Positions 1-7,511 of a DNA stretch of 64,000 nucleotides are shown one piece after another. Both the position numbers and the translations under genes were made by a program. Numbering within the stretch: position 1 is the stretch's first letter; each line of letters opens with the position of its first letter. The notes below the pieces were generated by a model that saw only the letters and a program-made list of their open reading frames with translations, was not told where the DNA came from and did no database searches. Source of the DNA: Microlunatus phosphovorus NM-1 (GTDB lineage Bacteria > Actinomycetota > Actinomycetes > Propionibacteriales > Propionibacteriaceae); the NCBI RefSeq assembly GCF_000270245.1, contig NC_015635.1, forward strand, positions 620,001 through 684,000. The letters run 5' to 3'.

Positions 1-852
1 CGCCGTAACGCCGCCATGCAGCGCGAGCTGGGTGTCGACGTACGCGAGTTGCGTCCCGATGAGATCGCCGAGGTGTTCCCGCCGACCGAGGTGGACGACC
101 TGGTGGGCGGGACCTATACCCCGGAGGATGGCTCCGCCTCACCGGCGGACGCGGTGGCCGGTCTGCTGCGCGCGGCCCGGGCTCAAGGTGCGGAGATCCG
201 CCAACAGACCGAGGTTGTCGGTCTGACCTGCACCTCGGATGGGGCGATTCGGGCAGTCGAGACCTCCGAGGGATCGATCGAGGCGGAACGGGTGATCATT
301 GCGGCCGGCCCGCAGGCGCGGCAGGTCGGCCGGCTGTGCGGCGTACACATTCCCGTCTCCCCGCACTCGCGGCAGGCGTTCGCGACCGCACCGTTGGCGG
401 CGATCGACCCGGGCTACCCGTTGACCGTGGACATGGCCACCGGTGCCTACGTCCATCCGGAGGCCACCGGCGGTACGGCGGTGATCGGCGGCAACGACCG
501 GGAGACGGCCAGCAGCGAGGCGGCGACCGTCGACTGGTCACGCGTCACCTCGCTGGCTGAAGCGATCGCCGGCCGATTCCCGGCGCTGGAGGATCTGGAG
601 ATCACCAACGCCTGGGCAGGCCTGCGGGAAATGACGCCCGACGACCACGCCATCGTGGGCCCGATCGAGTCACGACCAGGACTCTGGGTCGTGGCCGGAT
701 TCTCCGGCCACGGCTTCATGCAGGCTCCCGCGGTCGGTGAGGCTCTGGCCAGTTGGTTCGTGGACGGCGATCCCGGGATGGATCTCTCCCGCTTGGCGTT
801 GTCCCGCTTCGGCGATGCGGCGGTCGCCACGCTCGAGACGACGGTCTTCTAG
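1..852 (+). CDS. FAD-dependent oxidoreductase of the DAO family (5' end outside window)
   Basis: This is the C-terminal 283 codons of a DAO-family flavoprotein; the reading frame is open to base 1, so the Rossmann FAD motif and true start lie upstream. The visible part has the substrate-domain pattern of sarcosine/glycine oxidase relatives and ends with the usual second FAD-contact block, MTPDDHAIVGP followed by GLWVVAGFSGHGFMQAP. Such enzymes oxidise secondary or primary amines of amino acids with O2, or pass electrons to a partner. It is followed by an MFS carrier gene on the same strand, which suggests a linked uptake and oxidation unit. The substrate cannot be read from the sequence. Confidence 0.85.
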   Translation, partial: RRNAAMQRELGVDVRELRPDEIAEVFPPTEVDDLVGGTYTPEDGSASPADAVAGLLRAARAQGAEIRQQTEVVGLTCTSDGAIRAVETSEGSIEAERVIIAAGPQARQVGRLCGVHIPVSPHSRQAFATAPLAAIDPGYPLTVDMATGAYVHPEATGGTAVIGGNDRETASSEAATVDWSRVTSLAEAIAGRFPALEDLEITNAWAGLREMTPDDHAIVGPIESRPGLWVVAGFSGHGFMQAPAVGEALASWFVDGDPGMDLSRLALSRFGDAAVATLETTVF

Positions 853-986
853 CTTCCTCCGGCCTAGCCGTCGGCCAGCGCGGCTGCTTGCCCGTTCTTC
901 GCGAGGGCGCAAGAATGCGCGCACGCAGACCGAGGACCCTGAGCCTGCGACCCCCGCACAGGGGATTCAGAGAGGAGGGGTCTGCG

Positions 987-2351
987 ATGCCGTCCCAGGA
1001 GCCCGAGACAATCGACCGCTACACGATCGACACCGCACCGGCGACCGGCTTCCACTATCGACTGGCGTTGTTCACCGGCGGTGGGAAGTTCATCGACGGC
1101 TACACGCTGGGCGTGCTGACGGTGGCACTCGCGGTGATACCGCCGGACTTCGGGATGACTCCGTTCTATGCCGGCCTGGTGGGCTCGGCCGCCCTCTTCG
1201 GGCTCTTCATCGGCAGCGCCTTCATCGGCCCGTTGGCGGACCGGATCGGCCGGAAGCGTCTCTACACCGCCGACCTGATCCTGTTCCTGGCGGCCGCGCT
1301 CGCCCAGTTCTTCGTGCAGAGTCCGTCGCAGCTCTTCGTGATGCGACTCATCCTGGGCATCGCTATCGGTATCGACTACGCCGTCGCCCCCACCTACCTG
1401 TCGGAGATGCTGCCGAAGCGGTTGCGCGGCCCGTTGCTGGGCAGCCTGGCCGAGATCTGGCGGATCGGCTTCCTCGCCTCCGTCATCGTCGGATACTTCA
1501 TGCGCGACATGGGTCCGGGTGCCTGGAAATGGATCCTGGTCACCAGCGCGGTGCCGACGGCCCTCGTCATGCTGCTGCGTTTGGGTGCGCCCGAATCGCC
1601 GCGCTGGCTGGTGCGACAAGGTCGCGACGCCGAGGCCGACGCGATCGTGAAGAAGTACATCAACCCCGAGGCCGGTATCCATGACCTGATCGCCACGGTC
1701 GGCCACGAGCAAGGACACAAGCGGAGCACCTGGGAAGCGACCCGGATCCTGTTCAGCAAGCAGTGGCGCTCCCGTACCCTGTTCGCCGGCTTCTTCTGGA
1801 TCGCCCAGGCGACTCCGCAGACGGCGATCTTCACCTTCCTGCCGGCACTGTTCGTGGCGCTCGGCTTGGCAGGCGGCCTCGGACCGACGCTGATTCAGAA
1901 CATCTTCTTCGCCGTCGGCGGCGTGGTGGGCATGTTCTTGATCAACCTGATCAGCCGCCGGAAGATGCTGGTCTCCACCTTCTGGCTGATGGCGATCTCG
2001 ATCCTCGCCTTGGTGGTGCTGCCGGACCCGAGCGCCGCCGTGGTCATCACCTGCCTGTGCATCTATGCCTTCATCGAGGCGATTGCCGGGAACCTGCAGT
2101 TCGTCTATCCGAGTGAGCTCTTTCCGACCTCGCTGAGGGCCGCAGGTGTTGGGATGGCGGCGGCGATGAGCCGGATCGGGGCTGCGTTCGGCACCTTCGT
2201 GCTGCCGCTGGTGCTGGCGTCGTACGGCGTTCAGGTGGTCATGATCGGCACCCTGTGCCTGTTGGTGCTCGGTGCGCTGGTGTCACAGAAGTACGCCCCG
2301 GAGACCGCCAACCGTGGTCTGCAGGAGGAGCCGGCACCCGACGCCCACTGA
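987..2351 (+). CDS. MFS transporter, sugar/metabolite:H+ symporter type
   Basis: This 454-residue membrane protein is of the major facilitator superfamily. The loop 2-3 signature reads GPLADRIGRKR, and a second family-typical segment, PTYLSEMLPKRLRG, follows transmembrane helix 4, as in metabolite:H+ symporters. The sequence ends with PETANRG, close to the PET(K/N)G signature of sugar porters. The start at 987 is chosen because AGAGGAGGGG sits just upstream; the longer open frame back to 753 overlaps the preceding gene and lacks family similarity. The gene follows the FAD oxidoreductase by 134 bp, so it may import that enzyme's substrate. Substrate is not determinable. Confidence 0.88.
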   Translation: MPSQEPETIDRYTIDTAPATGFHYRLALFTGGGKFIDGYTLGVLTVALAVIPPDFGMTPFYAGLVGSAALFGLFIGSAFIGPLADRIGRKRLYTADLILFLAAALAQFFVQSPSQLFVMRLILGIAIGIDYAVAPTYLSEMLPKRLRGPLLGSLAEIWRIGFLASVIVGYFMRDMGPGAWKWILVTSAVPTALVMLLRLGAPESPRWLVRQGRDAEADAIVKKYINPEAGIHDLIATVGHEQGHKRSTWEATRILFSKQWRSRTLFAGFFWIAQATPQTAIFTFLPALFVALGLAGGLGPTLIQNIFFAVGGVVGMFLINLISRRKMLVSTFWLMAISILALVVLPDPSAAVVITCLCIYAFIEAIAGNLQFVYPSELFPTSLRAAGVGMAAAMSRIGAAFGTFVLPLVLASYGVQVVMIGTLCLLVLGALVSQKYAPETANRGLQEEPAPDAH

Positions 2352-2362
2352 CTTGGCGGATC

Positions 2363-2422
2363 TGCTCGATCTTGTCGGTCTTGCTCGATCTGTAGATAGA
2401 GCGACGCCGACAAGATCGAGCA
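2363..2422. repeat. Palindromic element family A, copy 1 (terminator-like)
   Basis: A perfect 16-bp inverted repeat, TGCTCGATCTTGTCGG at 2363-2378 and its complement at 2407-2422, extends inward with few mismatches so that almost all 60 bases can fold into one hairpin. It lies between the convergent MFS and GH31 genes and could end transcription from both sides. A second copy is at 16824-16883, also between convergent genes. Confidence 0.8.
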
Positions 2423-2427
2423 ACATT

Positions 2428-3987
2428 TCAGGGTTCGAGGCGGCGCCACCAGGGCACGGACCGGAGGTTGACCGGGATGGTGATCTCGGTCGGCCCTTCG
2501 ACCACCGAGCCGGCCGGATCGGTCCAGCGTCCCGGCGGAACGAGGACCGTACGCGAGGTCGCCGCCGGCTCCAGCACCGGCGCGACCAGTAGATCCTCGC
2601 CGAGCAGGAACTGATCGTGCACCCGCTCGTACCCGCGGTGGTGATAGGCGAGCGGCCGCAGGATCGGCTCGCCGGTTCGGGCGGCGTGGGCAACCAGCGC
2701 CATGATCTCCGGCAGCAGGGACTGGCGCAGCTCAACGGCAGCCTTCACCGCGGCGAAGTGCTCGTTGTCGAGAACCCGCCACGGTGCCATCGAGAACTGC
2801 ATCATCGGGAAGAGCGCCGCGCACTGGGCGAACCGGACGAACAGCTCCTGATCGACCGGCGCGCCGTCGAGGACATAGGCGACATCCCCGCCGCCGATCA
2901 TGTCCGGGCAGTTGAACACGTCGCCGATCAGTCCCTGCGCGATCGACTCGGGGATGAGCGATCCCAGCCCGCCAGGCCCCCACCGGCACGGCTTGTCGTG
3001 CAACCGTTGGGCGAGTGGCTGGCCGCCCAGCTTCCAGCAGGCCCGCAGCTCGTTGTAGTCGAACTCCGCGGCGAACCTCGCCCAGGCCTCGCACTGACCG
3101 GTCGGACCGCTGCCGGCCACTGTCCGGTCGTCGAGCCGGTAGTCGCGCAGATCGCCGGCGTCGAATTTGAACCCGTCGACACCGAAGTCGTCCTGCAGCC
3201 GCCGCAGCTCACCGCGTAGCCAGTCCAAAGCGGCCGGGTCGGTGAGGTCGGGCGCTGCGCTGTAGCCGTTCCACCACTTCCTGATCACCGGCTCGCCGTC
3301 CGCGCCGCAGATCAGCCACCCCGCCTTCCGGGCGAGCCGGAAGTTCGCGCTGTCCGGGCTGAGGAAGGGGACCAGCCAGAGCATCACCGGGAAGCCCCAT
3401 TCGTGCAGCTGATCCACCATGGCCCGCGGGTCGGGGAACTGGGCGGTATCGAACTCCCAGGTTCCATAGTCACGAGACCAGCGGTCGTCGATCATCAACA
3501 ACCCCGGTGGAAAGCCGGCATCGAGGATGCCCCGGGCGTACACGAGCACCGCGTCCTGGGTTGGCCGGTACGGCATCTCCATCCACGTGTTGTACTGCGG
3601 GCTGGTGAACATCACCTCTGCCGGCGTCGTTCCGGCCGGCGGGAAGAAGGCCCGCGACACGGCGCGATAGGCATCGGCCACCGAGTCTCCACCGGCGCCG
3701 ACAACGACGTCGGTGCCGGTGACCTCGAGCCGGCCTGTGCCGTCGAAGGAAAACGTGAACGGGAGCTCGGACCAGACAAATCGGCCACTGTTGGAGACCA
3801 GGAGCGGTGCCGACTGGTTGGCCCCGTCATCGGGGTTGGCGAGCAGACCGGCATTCGTTGCCAGGTTCCGAGTGTGTGGCCGCCGTCCGAACGGCATCAC
3901 CTGGCCGTCGGGGACCGCTCCGCCCCACCAGCACTCGCCGTCGGTCAGCTCCAGCTGGATCGTGGTCACGGGGGGATTCTGGCTCAT
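2428..3987 (-). CDS. Glycoside hydrolase family 31 (alpha-glycosidase)
   Basis: This 519-residue enzyme hydrolyses alpha-linked glycosides by a retaining mechanism. The (beta/alpha)8 catalytic domain starts near residue 125, after an N-terminal beta domain. The nucleophile is most likely Asp276 in GFKFDAGD, matching the family's KxD nucleophile motif. The later FNCPDMIGGGD block also fits the family. Upstream signatures MIDDRWSRDYGTWEFD and WLVPFLSPDS are typical of bacterial GH31 proteins in the alpha-xylosidase/alpha-glucosidase range. No signal peptide is visible, so it probably acts on imported oligosaccharides in the cytoplasm. It is 24 bp downstream of the membrane-protein gene on the same strand. 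The ATG at 3987 has a weak ribosome site. Confidence 0.88.
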   Translation of the reverse strand: MSQNPPVTTIQLELTDGECWWGGAVPDGQVMPFGRRPHTRNLATNAGLLANPDDGANQSAPLLVSNSGRFVWSELPFTFSFDGTGRLEVTGTDVVVGAGGDSVADAYRAVSRAFFPPAGTTPAEVMFTSPQYNTWMEMPYRPTQDAVLVYARGILDAGFPPGLLMIDDRWSRDYGTWEFDTAQFPDPRAMVDQLHEWGFPVMLWLVPFLSPDSANFRLARKAGWLICGADGEPVIRKWWNGYSAAPDLTDPAALDWLRGELRRLQDDFGVDGFKFDAGDLRDYRLDDRTVAGSGPTGQCEAWARFAAEFDYNELRACWKLGGQPLAQRLHDKPCRWGPGGLGSLIPESIAQGLIGDVFNCPDMIGGGDVAYVLDGAPVDQELFVRFAQCAALFPMMQFSMAPWRVLDNEHFAAVKAAVELRQSLLPEIMALVAHAARTGEPILRPLAYHHRGYERVHDQFLLGEDLLVAPVLEPAATSRTVLVPPGRWTDPAGSVVEGPTEITIPVNLRSVPWWRRLEP

Positions 3988-4011
3988 CGGGCCCGTGGCG
4001 CGGGAACCGCG

Positions 4012-4668
4012 TCAGTGCGCAGGATGCGGCGCGTACATCGGTGCGTTCCACTGCTGGCGCATCGTGCGACGGCGCCCGGAGAGGGCACGGAACTGTGCGA
4101 CGACGCCCAGGATGACCAGCACGGCGTAGAGCGCGAGCCAGCCCCAGCCGGTAGATGTCGGGTCGGCCACGCCCTCCCCGGTGAGCTGACCGATGCCGAC
4201 GGAGCCGGCGATCATCATCACACCGGTGGTGGTGACGCTGGCGCCGGCCAGCGCGGTGAGCACCACCAGGATCACCGCGGGGAGGTTGGTGCTGATGGCC
4301 AAGATGGCGAGCAGCACGCCGGCGGCCACGCCGACTCCAATCGTGGCGAACCCGGAACTGACTCCGGCGGCGGCCATCAGGCTGGTACCGATCGTGAAGC
4401 CGATGCCGGCCATCCCGATGATGACGGCCAGCTGATAGGAGAGGTACGCCAGCACGCCGAAGATCACCGCGCCGACGAAGCCGACCAACCAGCTGATCGC
4501 GAGCTGTCCGAACGCGCTCGACGTGACTCCTGACACCAGCCCGGCGCCCAACAGGAACCCGACGAAGGCGCCGAACAAGCTGATGATCAACCGCATCGTC
4601 ACATAACCACGGAAGCACAGCAGCGCTCCGATCACGACGGCGACGATGCCTACCACGATGGTGTCCAC
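4012..4668 (-). CDS. Polytopic membrane protein, DUF4203/TMEM198-like
   Basis: The predicted 218-residue protein is almost entirely hydrophobic, with about seven or eight membrane segments rich in Gly, Ala, Ile and Val, then a short basic cytoplasmic tail ending in HPAH. The pattern resembles DUF4203/TM7S3-TM198 domain proteins of unknown function. GTG at 4668 is preferred because AGAGGA lies nine bases upstream; a TTG at 4701 would add eleven residues but has no ribosome site. The gene reads into the GH31 gene 24 bp later, so the two are probably cotranscribed, though no functional link is evident. Confidence 0.7.
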   Translation of the reverse strand: MDTIVVGIVAVVIGALLCFRGYVTMRLIISLFGAFVGFLLGAGLVSGVTSSAFGQLAISWLVGFVGAVIFGVLAYLSYQLAVIIGMAGIGFTIGTSLMAAAGVSSGFATIGVGVAAGVLLAILAISTNLPAVILVVLTALAGASVTTTGVMMIAGSVGIGQLTGEGVADPTSTGWGWLALYAVLVILGVVAQFRALSGRRRTMRQQWNAPMYAPHPAH

Positions 4669-4727
4669 GAACGATGGTCCTCTCTTCTCTGCCCCTATCA
4701 ACGTTCCCGAGGTGTCACTGGTTCCGT

Positions 4728-4799
4728 GTGTCTGAAGGTGCGACTGGCTCGTGTCTCCAAGGTGCGGCTGGGTGTCTGAAGGTGCGACTGGCTCGTGTC
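4728..4799 (+). repeat. Short direct repeats (44-bp period)
   Basis: A 28-base segment beginning GTGTCTGAAGGTGCGACTGG occurs at 4728 and again at 4772. A diverged middle copy (GTGTCTCCAAGGTGCGGCTG) lies between them at 4751. The block lies in the non-coding region upstream of the membrane-protein gene. No function is apparent. Confidence 0.75.
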
Positions 4800-4823
4800 A
4801 CGCGCGTCCGCCGTCCCCAACTC

Positions 4824-4897
4824 CGACTCCGCACCAGCTGCTGCGACTCCGCACCAAGTAGACGGGGTGCGCAGTCGACCAAATGGGTGCGAAGTCG
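4824..4897. repeat. Palindromic element family C, copy 1
   Basis: A roughly 74-bp imperfect palindrome. The outer arms are CGACTCCGCACCA (4824) and GGGTGCGAAGTCG (ends 4897). The inner arms are GCGACTCCGCACC and GGTGCGCAGTCG. A second copy in the same orientation lies at 5299-5371. The two copies flank the 52-bp array between them like the direct repeats of a composite unit. Confidence 0.75.
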
Positions 4898-4925
4898 ATC
4901 AGGGCGCCGAATCGAGCGTGCTCCG

Positions 4926-5225
4926 CGTAAGTCTTGCGCCGCGGGGCCACGGACGATTGCCGGTGGTGGGCGTGCGTGGCGTACGTCTGGCGCCGACGGG
5001 CCACGGACGATTGTCGGTTGGGCGTGTGCGGGGTACGTCTGGCGCCGCGGGGCCACGAACGATTGTCGGTTGGGCGTGTGCGGCGTACGGCTCGCGCCGG
5101 CGGGCCACGGACGATTGTCGGAGGGTGGGCGTGCCTGGCGTACGGCTTGCGTCGGCGGGCCATGAACATTCGGCGGCCGGGCGTGCGCGGGGTACGTTTT
5201 CGCGCCGCGGGGCCACCAACGCTGG
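4926..5225 (+). repeat. Tandem array of 52-bp-period units (locus 1)
   Basis: Five complete units and a partial sixth start at about 4926, 4980, 5032, 5084, 5139 and 5191, with periods of 52 to 55 bp. Each unit carries the sequence CGTACGTCTGGCGCC, then CGCGGGGCCACGGACGA, then a G/T-rich stretch. The period is not a multiple of three, and the overlapping open frames have no recognisable protein signature, so the array is judged non-coding. Related units occur at 20009 and, inverted, at 62225. Function unknown. Confidence 0.85.
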
Positions 5226-5298
5226 CGCAGCTCCTTCTCGCGAGTTGGCGCCGATGAGCACGCCGTCTGGATCTGTCAGGACGAAGAGGGCCCTCATC

Positions 5299-5371
5299 CA
5301 CTTCGCACCAGCTGATGCGACTGCGCACCAGGTAGACGGGGTGCGCAGTAGTCCGAAATGGTGCGAAGTCG
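5299..5371. repeat. Palindromic element family C, copy 2
   Basis: This is the second copy of the 4824 element, in the same orientation, with arms CTTCGCACCA and TGGTGCGAAG and an inner pair ACTGCGCACC and GGTGCGCAGT. Several differences from copy 1 keep or improve pairing. It lies 39 bp before the larC stop codon on the opposite side of the array and could also terminate larC transcription. Confidence 0.75.
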
Positions 5372-5409
5372 GAATTGGGCGCGGGATTTGAGGTGGGTGG
5401 GATCGGGGC

Positions 5410-6825
5410 TCAGTCCGGTGGCGGGGCGCCCAGGACGAGGCCGGCATCGCGGGCTGCTGCTTGTGCCAGGGCCAGCACCTCACGCTCGGGCAGACCGTAC
5501 GTAGCTGCGACCGAGGCCACGTCGGCGAACTCGGGATTCAGCTGCCGGATGCCAGTGCTGTCGTACCCGACCTTGACCCGGACCTCGGCCCCGGCGACCC
5601 CGGCCCCGGCCCCGGCGGCCCCGGCCCCGGCGGCCCCGGCCCCGGCGGCCCCGGCCTCGGCGACCTCGGCCTCCGGGGGATCGGCACTGGGGGGATCGGC
5701 CCTGGGGAGATCGACGGTGTACCAGCGGCGAGAGAGCGCGATCCGCGATACCTGGTAGCAGCGGATCCCCAGGGTGCTGGTGTGCGTCAGGATCAGCTGC
5801 TGAAGCACCTCGACCAGCTCGGGCCGGCTCAGCACGCTGAGGAGGTGCGCAGGTCGGCCCTTCTTCATCAGGATCGGTGTCAGCCAGGCATCGGCGGCGC
5901 CGGCTTGCAGCAGTCGATCGATCACGCCGGGCCAGAGCCGGGGATCGAGATCATCGACATTGGCCTCCAGCACGGACATCGATTCGGTGCCTGTCGACTC
6001 TGTGCTCATCGACTCTGTGCCTGTCGAGTCCGTGCTTGTCGTCTCAGCGTCCGACTCGGTCGCGGGGGCAGTGGCGGCGGACGGCTCGACCTCGCCCATG
6101 ATGACCCGGGTGATGTTGGGCCGGTCGGGAAAGTCCTTGGTGCCGGCTCCGGCACCTGATCCGACCACGCGCAGGGCTGGCAGATCCTCGCAGACGGTCG
6201 ACAAAGCGGTCACCAGCGCCATCCCTGTTGGGGTCGCCAGTTCGCCGGCCCCGCCAGCATGAACGCGCCAGCCGGCCGACAGCCGTACGACGGCGGGTAC
6301 GGGCACCGGCAACTCACCGTGGGCGGCACGGACCCGGCCGGAGCCGACCGCCACCGCGCTTGCACTGACGCTCGTCACCCCGAGGTCGGTCAGCGCCGCC
6401 GCAACTCCGACCACATCGGCGATCGAGTCCAGCGCACCGACCTCGTGGAAGTGGACCTCCTCCGCCGGGATGCCGTGCGCCTCGGCCTCGGCCTCGGCGA
6501 GTCGGGCGAAGGTGGCCAACGCGCGATCTCGGACCGGGGACGCCAGCGACGCGGCCTGCAGGCTTTCGCGGATGGTTGCCCAGCGTCGATGCGGCAGGTC
6601 CTTGGTGAGCACCTCGACCGTGAGTTTCGTCGCACGCTGTCCGCACCGCATCACGTTGGCGACAGTCAGCCGGACCGAGCCGGGAACGACCGCGTCCACC
6701 GCTTCCTGCACCACGGCGAGATCGGCCCCGGCATCGATGAGGGCACCCAGCAGCATGTCTCCGGCTACCCCGGCGGAGGCGTCGATCCAGGCGTGCCGGG
6801 TGGCCGATCCAGCGGTGCTGATCAC
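5410..6825 (-). CDS. larC: LarC, nickel insertion enzyme for the nickel-pincer (NPN) cofactor
   Basis: LarC inserts nickel into the dithiolated pyridinium nucleotide, forming the NPN cofactor used by lactate racemase LarA and its homologues. The 471-residue protein starts with the family signature WIDASAGVAGDMLLGALIDAG and contains EEVHFHEVGALDSIADVVG, typical of the DUF111/LarC family. The C-terminal region is in the same frame, unlike the frameshifted larC1/larC2 of Lactobacillus. Two low-complexity insertions are present: a Thr/Ser/Glu repeat near residues 255-285 and an Ala/Gly repeat near residues 390-410. The GTG start overlaps the larB stop by four bases, so translation is coupled. No larA is in the window. 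Confidence 0.93.
   Translation of the reverse strand: MISTAGSATRHAWIDASAGVAGDMLLGALIDAGADLAVVQEAVDAVVPGSVRLTVANVMRCGQRATKLTVEVLTKDLPHRRWATIRESLQAASLASPVRDRALATFARLAEAEAEAHGIPAEEVHFHEVGALDSIADVVGVAAALTDLGVTSVSASAVAVGSGRVRAAHGELPVPVPAVVRLSAGWRVHAGGAGELATPTGMALVTALSTVCEDLPALRVVGSGAGAGTKDFPDRPNITRVIMGEVEPSAATAPATESDAETTSTDSTGTESMSTESTGTESMSVLEANVDDLDPRLWPGVIDRLLQAGAADAWLTPILMKKGRPAHLLSVLSRPELVEVLQQLILTHTSTLGIRCYQVSRIALSRRWYTVDLPRADPPSADPPEAEVAEAGAAGAGAAGAGAAGAGAGVAGAEVRVKVGYDSTGIRQLNPEFADVASVAATYGLPEREVLALAQAAARDAGLVLGAPPPD
5585..5665 (-). repeat. GC-rich minisatellite inside larC
   Basis: Repeats of the type CCCCGGCGGCCCCGG encode the Ala/Gly linker of LarC. The tract is prone to slippage. It lies in an apparent linker between conserved blocks, so in-frame copy-number changes would probably be tolerated. 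Confidence 0.8.
5974..6039 (-). repeat. Short tandem repeat inside larC
   Basis: Units resembling TCGACTCTGTGCCTG are repeated about four times and encode the Ser/Thr/Glu-rich insertion of LarC. The unit is a multiple of three, which keeps the frame open. Confidence 0.75.
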
Positions 6826-7511
6826 GGTGCCGCGATCTGGGCGGCGAGGTGGCCGGCGCCGTACCCGTTGTCGATGTTGACGACTGCCACACCGGGAGCG
6901 CAGGCGTTCAGCATGGTGAGCAGTGCCGCGAGCCCTTCGAAGGCGGCGCCGTAGCCCACCGACGTCGGTACCGCGATCACCGGCGCCGCGACCAGGCCGG
7001 CGACCACGCTGGGCAGGGCGCCATCCATCCCGGCAGCAACGACGATGGCCTTGGCGGTACGCAGTCGCGGCACCTGGGCGAGGATGCGGTGCAGTCCGGC
7101 AACCCCGACGTCGACCACGAGATCGGCTTGCCGACCCAGGTAGCGGGTGGTGAGCAGGGCTTCACGAGCGACGGGGAGATCCGAGGTGCCGGCCGCCAGC
7201 ACCAGCACCGGGCCGCCGGTGGGTTCCGGTGGAACCGGTGGCCAGGCGACCAGCCGGGCCTCGGCGTCGTATGCGGCATCCGGCAGCACCTCCAGGAGAG
7301 CGGTCACCTGCTCTTCTCGGACCCGGGTGAACAGGGCCACTTGGGGTTGGCCGACGAGGACGGTCGCGATCCGCGCGACCTGATCGACGGTCTTGCCCTG
7401 GCAGAAGATCGCTTCCGGATAACCGCGTCGGGTCGCGCGACCCAGGTCGAGTTGGGCGATGTCATCCAGGGCTGCGTCATCCAGGGCCGCGCGGGTGGAG
7501 TGGTCAGTCAT
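6822..7511 (-). CDS. larB: LarB, NaAD carboxylase/hydrolase for NPN cofactor synthesis
   Basis: LarB carboxylates the pyridinium ring of nicotinic acid adenine dinucleotide and releases AMP, giving pyridinium-3,5-biscarboxylic acid mononucleotide. The C-terminal half of this 229-residue protein is the PurE-like domain. Recognisable blocks are VLVLAAGTSDLPVAREA, VDVGVAGLHRIL, VVAAGMDGALPSVVAGLV and PVIAVPTSVGYG. The N-terminal part (LDLGRATRRGYPEAIFCQGK) is also characteristic. The ATG at 7511 lies inside the end of larE (8-base overlap), and its stop overlaps the larC GTG, so the three genes form one coupled unit. Confidence 0.94.
   Translation of the reverse strand: MTDHSTRAALDDAALDDIAQLDLGRATRRGYPEAIFCQGKTVDQVARIATVLVGQPQVALFTRVREEQVTALLEVLPDAAYDAEARLVAWPPVPPEPTGGPVLVLAAGTSDLPVAREALLTTRYLGRQADLVVDVGVAGLHRILAQVPRLRTAKAIVVAAGMDGALPSVVAGLVAAPVIAVPTSVGYGAAFEGLAALLTMLNACAPGVAVVNIDNGYGAGHLAAQIAAP

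Noticed and set aside
893-915. Hairpin terminator after the first gene
   Set aside because: The arms pair with gaps only; too weak to list as a feature.
4926-5225. CRISPR array
   Set aside because: Units are similar along their whole length, without identical repeats and unique spacers, and no cas genes are present.
5410-6825. Programmed frameshift in larC as in Lactobacillus
   Set aside because: Here the two halves are in one continuous frame, so no frameshift is needed.
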